A stretch of DNA of 64,000 bases. Origin: Endotrypanum monterogeii. Its lineage: Eukaryota; Euglenozoa; Kinetoplastea; Trypanosomatida; Trypanosomatidae. Under the pieces are notes generated by a model that ran no database searches, was not told the origin of the DNA, and worked only from the letters and a program-made list of their open reading frames with translations. Shown piece after piece: positions 32,801 to 43,120 of this stretch (positions within the stretch are counted from its first letter, which is position 1; each line of letters opens with the position of its first letter). The translations under genes and the position numbers were made by a program. The stretch is taken from assembly GCA_000333855.2 (NCBI GenBank), contig CM007315.1, positions 62,001 through 126,000 of the forward strand. Reading direction: 5' to 3'.

Positions 32801-33353
32801 CATCGCGCTCATCGAGATGCACAAGAGGGGGGGGGAGCAGCGCGAGGAGATGCGAGGGCAGGGGAGGGAAAAGGAGGCGCAGGAGAGACCCCGCTTCCCG
32901 GAATGAGGACATTCACACACACACACACGCAGCGTTATACGGGCATACCATCATTTCTTTTTTTTTACAATTTTTGCATTCTCACACCACCTGTTTTCCA
33001 CCATTCATTACGAAAATTTATATTTGTGGGTGTAAGCATACCTGCTTATTTTAGTTTCCCTTTGTGCATGTACAGTTATGCCCAAAGTATTCGGGTGGCG
33101 GCCGCATATTTAAGAATAAACAACAGCGAGATCGCGCACACGCACACACCAACTTTGGAAAAAAGAAAGCACACGCCATAAATAGAATAAAAATCAAAGT
33201 GCGAACGGATTTGAGCTGACCGGTAACCAAACGAAAAAGAGGGAAATTTATCACTTTGATTGTTTTTCTTTGTGCATGAGGTGCTAGAAATATATATGTT
33301 TGACCGATTGCAAACACGCACGTCAATATACATATATTTTATTTATTTAAAAA
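32801..33353. repeat. Long repeat, copy A (ends at the assembly gap)
   Basis: About 553 bp nearly identical to copy B at 33632-34193. It begins with CATCGCGCTCATCGAGATGC and runs through a G-run, a CA microsatellite, a GGCGGCCGCATATTTAAG segment and an AT-rich end at the N run. Small differences occur only in homopolymers, at GAATGAGG versus GAATGGGG, and near the AT-rich end. Sequence to the left of 32801 is unrelated to that left of copy B, so 32801 is a true repeat boundary. Confidence 0.9.
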
Positions 33354-33363
33354 NNNNNNNNNN
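33354..33363. other. Assembly gap (10 N)
   Basis: Ten undetermined bases. The left side ends inside repeat copy A, at the point where copy B continues into the 3' flank of permease 3. The right side starts at segment X, which elsewhere (39266) lies about 1.2 kb upstream of the permease 3 start. The gap size is likely a placeholder. Confidence 0.95.
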
Positions 33364-34193
33364 GGCACGCACTCTCCGTCTCCGGGTACCCAATGTCCAT
33401 ACACGCGGGTGCTCCGTGGCTCCTCTATCCTTCGCGCACGTTGCATGTGTCAGGGAGTCAAGCACAACTCGGTGCGCATACACAAGAGTACATGTGTAGA
33501 CACGCCTGCGCTCACACAGTGCCGCGCTGCCCTGTGCCCGTGAAGGCCGCGGTGACAGCGTCATTCGTGAAACCAATCGCCCAGCCCCCGCCCCCTCCCT
33601 TTTGATGTCTCCGTGCGCGTGATTGGAATGCCATCGCGCTCATCGAGATGCACAAGAGGGGGGGGGGAGGCAGCGCGAGGAGATGCGAGGGCAGGGGAGG
33701 GAAAAGGAGGCGCAGGAGAGACCCCGCTTCCCGGAATGGGGACATTCACACACACACACACGCAGCGTTATACGGGCATACCATCATTTCTTTTTTTTTA
33801 CAATTTACTTTTGCATTCTCACACCACCTGTTTTCCACCATTCATTACGAAAATTTATATTTGTGGGTGTAAGCATACCTGCTTATTTTAGTTTCCCTTT
33901 GTGCATGTGCAGTTATGCCCAAAGTATTCGGGTGGCGGCCGCATATTTAAGAATAAACAACAGCGAGATCGCGCACACGCACACACCAACTTTGGAAAAA
34001 AGAAAGCACACGCCATAAATAGAATAAAAATCAAAGTGCGAACGGATTTGAGCTGACCGGTAACCAAACGAAAAAGAGGGAAATTTATCACTTTGATTGT
34101 TTTTCTTTGTGCATGAGGTGCTAGAAATATATATGTTTGACCGATTGCAAACACGCACGTACATATACATATATTTATTTATTTATTTAAAAA
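33364..34193. repeat. Long repeat, segment X plus copy B
   Basis: Segment X (33364-33631, 268 bp) matches 39266-39533 almost base for base (one clear difference is TCCTTCGC versus TCCTGCGC). Copy B (33632-34193, 562 bp) matches copy A at 32801-33353. X-B is thus a junction of two repeat parts that also occur separately in this window. It sits in the probable 3' untranslated region of permease 3. Confidence 0.9.
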
Positions 34194-36575
34194 TAAGAAG
34201 CTGCTAAAGAGGGAAGGGGGCATTTGCAGTAACGCTCGGACAGGAGGTAAAGACACAAAAACATGAAAAAAAGGGGGGAGAGAAAGTGTGTTAGGTATGA
34301 AAATCATCTTTTTTTTAGCGAAGAAGTGGTCGGGGGATCAAGTGTCTCGCAGAGCGATCGATCCCCACGCGCGCTAACATGCGAGACGTATGGTGACACC
34401 GGGCGTTCACGAGACAGTGGGACATCAAAACAGCGGCGACGAGAGCGGGGTGAAAAGAAGAGGAGGAAGTTGAGCGAGAGAAAGGCGCAGGCACATGCGT
34501 CGCTGCAAAGAAGAGGAGTGCGGAACATATTTATGAACACAAAAGAACACACTACGTGACAGGAGAATGGCACAGACGAGGCGAGGACATTACCTTTCCT
34601 TTTGAAAAGAAGGACGCCTCGCTGTTGCTGCTGCTCCTTCTCAGTGCTACTTCTCATCCCCCCCCTTTCGCCACCCGTAATCATGATCGCCTGCTGCACC
34701 GTTTTCCCCTCACAGCCACGCACACACACGCACACACAGAAACACACACACCAATACACACGCACACACCTCCCCCTCTGTCGGAGAGAGTGTGCCCCCC
34801 CCCCCCCTCCCGAGAGGGAGAGGTAAAGAGATAACACGCGGAAAACAAAAAGCCAGTGCACAGATTGCTCTCGCGCGACGCCAGAGCAACTCACGTTGAA
34901 CTTGTGGTTTAGCTCCCTTTGCAGACCGCATTACGGAAAGAGGCGGCGGCGTCTGAGCGCAGCTGTGCACGGCGTCAAGGGGAGAAGAAAGGAAAAAGAA
35001 AAGGGAAGGGAAAAGAGGGGGTGGTGACACACGATCCCACAGCTATACACAAGCTCTCGAATAGGACTGCCCGCGACGGGTTGATATGATACGCGTGGGC
35101 CAAGGGTACAGCACACCATTAGCGATGATCTTGTCGTCTGCGCGCACTTCGCCCTCCACAGCGCGAGCACGCGGTCGAGAATGTGTGCATGTACCCCTCG
35201 TGGGTGCACCTCCTGGAATTTGTCAAGAGAACAGACAACAAAAGAAATCAGAAAAAGTGCCACACGTCGTCCACCGCAGGAGTGATGCGCGCCGGACAAG
35301 AGCAACAGGTAATTTTTCAAAACACTTACCACAGTATCGCTCACAACACCCCTGCCCACGTATGCCCCCTGGGGCACCGCAGCGGCAACAGGTGAGTCTG
35401 AGGGACCTCTTCCTGCCGCTGCACGCCTCTTTACACGCCATCGTGGCGATGAGACACTGCAACGCACTCATCGGAAACCTTCCTTCTCACGACGCGCTTC
35501 CGGCCCACTACACGTTCCCTCGCAGCGCTGCACAGGCACGAGGGGGGACCGAGAAGCCCTCCCCCCACCCTCTCATTGCAGAGGAGTGCGCCGAGCTAAG
35601 ACTGGCTGGCACCCATCGAGTTTTCCGCGCCACATGCTGACCGAAGCACATACGCACTCGTAGCGCAGACAACCAATACCACACGCCTATGCAGGCGCGC
35701 AGTCACCAGCGGCGCCACTCGCAAAGAGGAGCAAAAACGATGCAGCGACAGAAGAAGACCCCCTCCCCCACCCGCAGTCACTCCGAGTAAGAGATGAACG
35801 GGACAAAGGAGGGGCAGCGCCGGAAGGTTGACGTGAGAAAAATTGACGCAGCCAATCAGCCCGCTGCCCTCGAGGGATTCGTGTGGCAATACGTCACGAG
35901 ATACGGAAGCGACGTGACCTCTACGCGCAGAAGGTGAGCCCCCAGCGGAGCAGGAGATGACACGACGTCACGTGCATGCGTCTACCTCACTCCCTCCGCC
36001 ACCCACCCTGAGCACGCGCGCATCCTCCGACCACGGGGAGACCCGGACGAAACGGAAAAAAAACACAGAAAAATAGTTTTAAAAAGACCTACAAGCAGCG
36101 AAATCCAACATGCTCGCCCTCTAAGCTCCTGCGTGTTTGCGCTGATGCGCACGCGCGGCGAGGACGAGAAACAGAACAGACGCATACTTCGCATGTTTAC
36201 AAAGCTCTGCGCCATCCTCACGTCAGCTTCTTTTCTTTGCCCTTGAAAAAAAAAAAAAGCCTTCCTCGTATCAGTGGACAAAATGAAAGACAGAACACAC
36301 AGAGGCAATTTCAGGGCACACATCAGCACTGACACACACTCGCGGCACCACGAGCGCAGTCCACGCAGTGCATCCGCCGTACACCAGAAACACCTGAAAA
36401 AAAAAAGGAGCATATCTTAAACCACGCACAAAATAATATATATATATGTGGACGGCGGCGCCCCACATCCAGGTGGGGAGCCCTCACGAGCAGTCTGTTG
36501 TGCCGTCGCCCCCTTCCTTGGCGAAGTATGCCGCCGCTGTCACAGGCTGTTTGTTGTCGTGCTCGACGCTCAAAC

Positions 36576-38060
36576 CTAACCATAAATCGCTGCGGCAGTA
36601 CCCCACACCACAGCGACAACACCGACAATCATCAGTAGGTACGTCGACAGGTAGTGGTACCAGCCCACAGACGACAGCGACCAGTCGCCGGCAAACATCA
36701 CCATGAGGGACGGGTAGATGAAGCCGATGAAGCCACCACAGAACCCGCCCACGAGCCCGAATACGACATTGATGTTCGGAATAAACAGGCCGGCGATCAG
36801 CGAGAGCAGCGCCATCGAGCCGCACACGCACGCGTTCTTCCACCACGCGACCGCGTGCACGTCCACTTTCACGCAGTGATAGATCGCATCGCGGATGGGG
36901 ATCATGTGCAGACCGAAGCCGACGCACAGCTTGAATAGTAGACCCACATACCCCACACCCATCATGGGGTCCTTCACGGGGTGGTACTGCGTCAGTGCAG
37001 AGCTTTTGGACCCAGTACCGAAGTCCAGGTAGCCGAAGAGACCAGCAAAGAGGTACAGCGAAAATGCAATAGCGACTGAGAGGGCAGCACTGTAGGTCAG
37101 ACGCAGCGGTGTGGGCTTATACATTTCCTCGAAGCTTTCGTACGCATTCAATTGGGATAGAAAAGCGAAGGCGAACGTGGTCATGCCTGCAACCGCGTTG
37201 TTGCCGGTGTTCACCAGCCTGATCTCCGGGCGCGGATCTGCACGGAGACCGTTTTGAATACTGTGCACCACCATGGCGATGACAAAGTACACTATGAATA
37301 CAACTGACACGCACGAGAAGTACCGCAGAGAGTTGATTTCCTTCGGCAGGCATAACGGAAGCATGAACACAAGCCACACAACAGTCGTCAGCAGACGCTG
37401 GCCCCAGATGTTGTGCAGGAACTTGGGTGTGCTCTCGGAGTCCTCGAGATACGCGGTCACGATGTCCTTCACGGATATGGTATACGACACCTCCGCACCA
37501 AAGCTCAGAAACCACATACAAAACGCGAGGAAGTAATCCGCGCCGGGGCCCAGGAGGGTGCGCACGATCTGCTCGTAGTTGCGCAGACCCGTCTTGATGC
37601 CGGCCTGGCCGAGCAGGTAGTAGGAGTATACGCTGAGATAGGAAATGGCAACCATGTAGATTACGCCCATGACCAGACCAGAGGCATTGAAGGCGTAGGG
37701 CAATGCAATGATGCCAGCGCCGATCGAAGAGCTGGCCAGGTTAAGACCCGTGGAGAGTAGGCCGCCGTAGGGCATGACACGGTCGAAGTACTTATGAAAC
37801 GTATTCGTAGGGATGCGGCGGCGGGCGACGCGCTCCGCGCGGACATCGTCCTGCATCTGGATCCTCCGCTGCGGGTCGTACTGCGTGAAGTCGTACGGGT
37901 CGGATGTCTCGTTAGAGGAGGTTACCTCCACGCCCTTCACCTCCTTCATGGAGTACTCCGGCGCCGCAGCCATCTCCATATCCCTGCCTGAGTTGGGTGA
38001 CTGCAGAAAAGCGGGCTGCCCGTCCCCCCCATATGAATTGTTGAGTCCCAGCGAATTCAT
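36576..38060 (-). CDS. Amino acid permease, AAAP family (permease 3)
   Basis: A 494-aa AAAP transporter with a ~95-residue polar tail and about 11 membrane segments. The first segment has the standard SSSIGAGIIALPYAFNASG signature. It shares a 173-bp end segment (36586-36758) with permease 2 at one visible mismatch, and a 281-bp central block (37313-37593) with permeases 2 and 4. The open frame reaches 38240 but begins at TTG. The stretch above 38060 crosses a G-rich template block (38128-38150) that is a polypyrimidine tract on the coding strand, with a candidate AG at 38110/38109. The ATG at 38060 (MNSLGLNNSYGG) is therefore the likely start. Probably one of two or more near-identical units, since the nearby gap is consistent with another copy. 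Confidence 0.9.
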   Translation of the reverse strand: MNSLGLNNSYGGDGQPAFLQSPNSGRDMEMAAAPEYSMKEVKGVEVTSSNETSDPYDFTQYDPQRRIQMQDDVRAERVARRRIPTNTFHKYFDRVMPYGGLLSTGLNLASSSIGAGIIALPYAFNASGLVMGVIYMVAISYLSVYSYYLLGQAGIKTGLRNYEQIVRTLLGPGADYFLAFCMWFLSFGAEVSYTISVKDIVTAYLEDSESTPKFLHNIWGQRLLTTVVWLVFMLPLCLPKEINSLRYFSCVSVVFIVYFVIAMVVHSIQNGLRADPRPEIRLVNTGNNAVAGMTTFAFAFLSQLNAYESFEEMYKPTPLRLTYSAALSVAIAFSLYLFAGLFGYLDFGTGSKSSALTQYHPVKDPMMGVGYVGLLFKLCVGFGLHMIPIRDAIYHCVKVDVHAVAWWKNACVCGSMALLSLIAGLFIPNINVVFGLVGGFCGGFIGFIYPSLMVMFAGDWSLSSVGWYHYLSTYLLMIVGVVAVVWGTAAAIYG

Positions 38061-39007
38061 GCGGACAACTGTGTATCTGTTCTGCGGGGATCGTGGATCG
38101 TGACAACCCTCGTGGCAGTGTGTGATTTGGGGGAAGGGGGCAGGGAGCTGCAGACTCAGAAAGTTGATTCCTTCGAAACGTGGATCCAAGCACACCCCTG
38201 GGCTCTCGCACGACGGTCGGGGTAGTGCGGGGAAAGGCAACGGGATAGAGGTTCAGGTCCGCGTCTCGCGATGCGCTCGGCTTCGTCGACACGCGCGCTC
38301 TCCTGTCGTTGTCCTTTTGTTCAGTGTGACGTCAAAGGAGGGGATGCGCGTAGGGAAGGAGGCGAGCAGGATGTGTTGCTCAGGGATGCGGGGAAGAAGT
38401 CGTACTGGCGTGGAGATTCGCTTCAAGCGGAGTTACTGCAGTGATCGACGTGGACCATGGAGTTGAGGATATACGCGCCCGCGTGTGTGTGTGTGTGTGT
38501 GTGCGTGCGGGTTACGCAGGGTAAGATCAAAACGGCGGTGTGAAACCAAGGGATGGGTAGAGGTTGAGAAATTTGGAATGCCAGAGCGGAGGTGGGGGGA
38601 CGAGAGGGGGGGGGAATCAGTGCCCCATGCCTTCAAGATGCTTGCCAGGGGACGCTGGCGCAATGTCTAGCGGCCTCGCACATCCACGCTAACCGAGACA
38701 TTCGCAGAAAAAGGGAGCCGGCAATAAGAGAAGCTGCAGCCTTGAGCCGCGGGAAACGGGAGCCGCCAAAACCCGTCCGCACCCCCTACCATAGTCCAGC
38801 AACCCCAGCCCAGCCAGGGATCCGTGGAACATCTCCCGACCGCATATCACACATGCACAGACACCGACTAACAGCTGCGTGTGAACACCAGAGCAGCACA
38901 GTGAGTTCTGTTTGGCTGCCGCGGCGTACACAGTGCCTTGCAAAGCAGCACGAAAAATGGCACGCAGCGTCAGCCATCATTCGCCTCCCGTGCGTGTGTA
39001 TGTGTAT

Positions 39008-39021
<14 letters not shown>

Positions 39022-39051
<30 letters not shown>
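39022..39051. repeat. Run of 30 G preceded by a GT tract
   Basis: Thirty consecutive G on the plus strand, which is the template for the local transcript, follow a GT-rich tract starting near 38994. Such a run can form a quadruplex and is error-prone in sequencing, so its true length is uncertain. Confidence 0.85.
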
Positions 39052-39052
<1 letters not shown>

Positions 39053-39265
39053 GTACGCCAGAGGGAGACCATGAGCGCAGCTCCTGTGCACGCCCGTGGT
39101 GACATGTTCCTTCCGGGCCTCGCGCGTGTCGATCCACTGCGAGGCGCGCAACTCAGGCCGAACGAACTGACCCGCCATGTGCCTTGTCCGGGCACAGGGA
39201 GAGTCCCAACGCCCTCCTGGAGGCGACGACGTCAGTGGCGGAGCCTAGTCTCGAGTCCGCCACCT

Positions 39266-39658
39266 GGCACGCACTCTCCGTCTCCGGGTACCCAATGTCC
39301 ATACACGCGGGTGCTCCGTGGCTCCTCTATCCTGCGCGCACGTTGCATGTGTCAGGGAGTCAAGCACAACTCGGTGCGCATACACAAGAGTACATGTGTA
39401 GACACGCCTGCGCTCACACAGTGCCGCGCTGCCCTGTGCCCGTGAAGGCCGCGGTGACAGCGTCATTCGTGAAACCAATCGCCCGGCCCCCGCCCTCTCC
39501 CTTTTGATGTCTCCGTGCACGTGATTGGAATGCCATCGCGCTCATCGAGATGCACAAGAGGGGGGGGAGCAGCGCGAGGAGATGCGAGGGCAGGGGAGGG
39601 AAAAGGAGGCGCAGGAGAGACCCCGCTTCCCGGAATGGGGACATTCACACACACACAG
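39266..39658. repeat. Long repeat, copy C (segment X plus start of the A/B repeat)
   Basis: Positions 39266-39533 match segment X (33364-33631) with equal length. 39534-39658 match the first ~125 bp of copy B, up to the CA microsatellite, after which the sequence is unrelated. The distance from X to this copy is 5902 bp and spans permease 3, which gives the likely size of a tandem unit. Confidence 0.9.
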
Positions 39659-39844
39659 ACACAAGCATAGCAGCTGCGTCTCTTTTTTGGTTTTTGTTTT
39701 TGCAAGTACTGATAAACTTTTGCAACGGAAAATGAGCCGACTTCAGGACGGTGTTGATTTCTGTTCACTTCCACCGAAATCGTTGCATCGAGCACAAGAG
39801 ATATGTTGATGGAAAAGAAAATACCAAGATAGTTTGACGTATAC

Positions 39845-39878
<34 letters not shown>

Positions 39879-41584
39879 ACAGGGAAACATGCTTCGATAC
39901 AGAAAAAAAATCCCATCACGAAGCCGAGATATACAAACATACAAAAAAAAAAAAGACGAATAGGATAGGGGAAGAGGGCGCGGAAAGTAAAAGGTTGGGA
40001 GGATCCCCCCCCCAAGTGAAAAGAACGCATTGATAGGATTTATTTTGTTTTCAATATGCAGACGTTTATCTGCTCGCACGTCCACAACGGTGTATGCATA
40101 TATGCACCCGCATATGTACACCGATATGCACTCAGTGTGGATGATCGAATCAGGCGAGGCATTTGCAGGAGACGAGGGATAGTACGTGGCTAAAGGCACG
40201 AGAATCAAAAAATTTGAAAAAAAAAAAAAGCGAGCACGCCAAAAATATCTGAAGACATGGATGATAGTGAAGGAAAATAGTTTAATCTTTGTTGTTGAAG
40301 GGGGAAGTATACAACAGGAGAAAGCAGAAAATACAAGTAAAAGAGAGAAAAATAAAACTTTTTGTTTTTTTTTTGAAAAAGGTCGATTAATTGAAGATGT
40401 GCGTGTATCCGAAGACAAACAAACACACAGAAAAACACACACACGTAGACATTTACATAATAACGTGTCACAAAACACTGTACAAACACACTTGGAAAAG
40501 TTGCATGCGAAACGTGTCTGAGACATGAAACGAGAAAACGAATTTTTTCTCTTTTCCTACGTCGTGAGGTCAAAGAGATTAATACTGAGGGGAGGAGGGG
40601 AAAAAAAAGAGGAGGGGAAGTTCAACTGAGATCGAAGTTTCACTGAAACATAGAAAAAAAAAAAAAATATGTCGAGGGGGCGTGATGTGAAAGAAAAAGG
40701 TATTTTTTTTAGAGGTCGAAGAAATACATATATATATAGAGAGAGAGAGAGAGTTGCGATACCGTCGAATTCTGGGCATTCGAAAAAGAAAAAAAAACAC
40801 ACTGAACATCTTTTTATATGTATAGATATATAGAAGCATATATTGTATCTACGCATGTAGGAATCGAAGAGTGGCGAAAGAAGTTCTCCATACCCAAAAG
40901 AAATGAAATCAAAAAAAAACGGAAAAGCAAAAAAAAAGGGGAGATCACTGGCAGACACGTACAAAATATATATATATGAGATCAAAAAAGAAGTGAATCG
41001 TTCCTTTCCTCCCCTCCTGTTCTGCAGTGTTGCCGTTTGGTTGGGAGGTGGTCTGCCTTTGTTAGGCGACAACAGAGAGAGACACGTACACATACACACA
41101 CACACAGTCACAAAGACAAAAAGTATTTCTGTCAGTTGGTGTAGTTATGTGGTATTTCAGCTCATATATATACCCTGTCTACACTCATATTTTTTTCCCC
41201 CGCAAGAAGAAATAAATACGTATAAATATTTATAATCAAGACACAAGGCACTTGAGCAATATATATATATATATATACATTTTTTTTTCAAGTCGGAAAA
41301 GACACCACCAAAACAGAGAGAGAGGGAGAGAAACTCACACACCCTCCGCATATACGCGCGAGACGAGGTACGCATTACGGCTGGAGCGTACGTATACAGA
41401 TTCTGTTGTGTAGGAGAAAAAAAAGAAGGTGGACGTGGGGAAGAGAATCACAAAATAAGGGGGTAGGCGAGGAATAATATTCAAAAAAAAAAACCTTAAA
41501 GGCCCGCAAGGGGATTTCGAGGGCAAACGCAGACGTGGCAGAACCTATCTAGTCATTGCACTGAGCGAATCGAGTATCGCCCAA

Positions 41585-43120
41585 TTACTTGAGCATTTCA
41601 ATAATTTCGTCATGCAGAGCGCTGCTGGTGCCCCACACCACGGCAATGACACCAACGATAAGCAGCATGTAGGTAGCAATAAACTGAGACCACCCAACGG
41701 TCGCTATCGACCAGTTGCCCAAGTACATGACCATGAGAGCCGGATAGATGTAGGCAATGAACCCGCCAGAGAAGCCGCCAACAAGTCCGAATACGAGTTT
41801 GATGCGCGGCAGGAGGAGCCCAGCGACGAGTGACAAGACCGCCATCGAGCCGCACACGCACGCGTTTCCACCCCAGGAAACCTCGCGCACGCTCGTCCGG
41901 AAGACGTGGTATATAGCATCGCGCACGGGGATCATGTGCAAACCGTAACCGACGCACAACTTCAGCATGAGGCCAGCATACCCAATGCCCATCATCTTAT
42001 CATGGATGGGGTCGTATTTTTTTAGCACCGAGTCGGTCACCTCAGCGCCGAAGTCCAGGTATCCGAATATACTCGCGAAGAAGTACAGCACGAAGCAAAT
42101 ACCGACGCCGACGGTGGCTGCGAGCGTCATACGGGACACGGAGAACTTGTACATCTCCCCTGCCACCTCCATCGCGTTGAGCTGTGAGATGAAGGTGTAG
42201 AGAAAAGTAGCAAATCCTCCGATTGCGGCGTTTCCCGTATTAAAGAGTTTCACGGGAGGTCTTGGATCTTGCTGCAACCCATGCGTGCAGCTGTGCACTA
42301 TCATGGCGATCGCAAAGTAAACCACAAAACAAACGGCGATAAAGGAGAAGTACCGCAGAGAGTTGATTTCCTTCGGCAGGCATAACGGAAGCATGAACAC
42401 AAGCCACACAACAGTCGTCAGCAGACGCTGGCCCCAGATGTTGTGCAGGAACTTGGGTGTGCTCTCGGAGTCCCCGAGATACGCGGTCACGATGTCCTTC
42501 ACGGATATGGTATACGACACCTCTGCACCAAAGCTCAGAAACCACAGACAAAACGCGAGGAAGTAATCCGCGCCGGGGCCCAGGAGGGTGCGCACGATCT
42601 GCTCGTAGTTGCGCAGACCCGTCCTCTTTGCGGCGGTGGCGAGGAGGACGTACGAGTACACCGTGAGAGAGGCAATTGCAACCATGTAGATCAGTGCCAT
42701 TATCACACCGGAAGAATTGAAGGCGGAAGGTAGTGCGACAATGCCGGCGCCGAGGCACGAACTAGCTAAGTTGATGCCAGAGGAGATGACACCGCCATAG
42801 GGAAGGAAATAGCCAAACCACCGCTGAAAGGTGTTGACATCGTTACGACGACGGAGAACCCGCTCTTGTTGCTCCCTGTCAATGCAAGCAATACGATCCT
42901 CCGAGGTTTGAAGGGAGATGCACAGCGGGTTCTTTCCGTCACTAGGATCTTCAGGGGTCGATGTTGACTGAACTTCCCCGCGAGACGCTGCATGATCGTG
43001 CAGCTCCTCCGCTAGATACTCTACACCATCTCTGGCTGGAGCATCGGCCATCCAAATTTTACCTTCGATGTCTTCCCCGTGGAAAGACTTCGAACATTTT
43101 CCTTCTGCAGTCGTCGGCAT
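41585..43120 (-). CDS. Amino acid permease, AAAP family (permease 4)
   Basis: A 511-aa AAAP transporter, first transcribed of the four. A ~110-residue acidic tail is followed by about 11 membrane segments, the first with SSCLGAGIVALPSAFNSSG. Most of the protein is clearly diverged from permeases 2 and 3 (for example FSGGFIAYIYPALMVMYLG near the C-terminus). A 281-bp internal block (42343-42623) is nearly identical to theirs and has sharp edges. The ATG at 43120 is well supported: a T14 polypyrimidine tract (43167-43180) and a candidate splice AG at 43153/43152 give a 5' untranslated region of about 31 nt. Substrate unknown. Confidence 0.9.
   Translation of the reverse strand: MPTTAEGKCSKSFHGEDIEGKIWMADAPARDGVEYLAEELHDHAASRGEVQSTSTPEDPSDGKNPLCISLQTSEDRIACIDREQQERVLRRRNDVNTFQRWFGYFLPYGGVISSGINLASSCLGAGIVALPSAFNSSGVIMALIYMVAIASLTVYSYVLLATAAKRTGLRNYEQIVRTLLGPGADYFLAFCLWFLSFGAEVSYTISVKDIVTAYLGDSESTPKFLHNIWGQRLLTTVVWLVFMLPLCLPKEINSLRYFSFIAVCFVVYFAIAMIVHSCTHGLQQDPRPPVKLFNTGNAAIGGFATFLYTFISQLNAMEVAGEMYKFSVSRMTLAATVGVGICFVLYFFASIFGYLDFGAEVTDSVLKKYDPIHDKMMGIGYAGLMLKLCVGYGLHMIPVRDAIYHVFRTSVREVSWGGNACVCGSMAVLSLVAGLLLPRIKLVFGLVGGFSGGFIAYIYPALMVMYLGNWSIATVGWSQFIATYMLLIVGVIAVVWGTSSALHDEIIEMLK

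Larger units (their letters stand above)
31554..36575. other. 5-kb spacer between permease 3 and permease 2, with repeats and gap
   Basis: The largest spacer in the window; no convincing gene. From low to high coordinates it holds splice signals of permease 2, a TA tract (31795-31830), repeat copy A (32801-33353), a 10-N gap (33354-33363), repeat segment X (33364-33631) joined to copy B (33632-34193), a CA-rich tract with C10 (34717-34810), and a GC-rich stretch at about 34860-36010. Frames of 178-196 codons here (34304-34894, 34931-35467, and plus strand 35086-35640) show no domain and are not accepted as genes. Confidence 0.5.
38061..41584. other. 3.5-kb spacer between permease 4 and permease 3
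   Basis: No convincing gene. Contains the permease 3 splice signals, a GT repeat (about 38485-38506), a GC-rich stretch at about 38640-39265, a GT tract running into 30 consecutive G (39022-39051), repeat copy C (39266-39658), a TA tract at 39847-39877, and many A/T homopolymers to 41500. A 253-codon frame at 39765-40526 is a low-complexity Phe/Ile/Tyr-rich reading and is not accepted. Confidence 0.5.

Noticed and set aside
34304..35640. Frames of 178-196 codons on both strands in the permease 3 to permease 2 spacer
   Set aside because: Overlapping frames on opposite strands, CA-repeat-encoded Thr-His or Cys-Val strings, and no recognisable family.
39765..40526. A 253-codon minus-strand frame rich in Phe, Ile and Tyr
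   Set aside because: It reads through TA and A/T homopolymers; composition is that of repeats and no domain is present.
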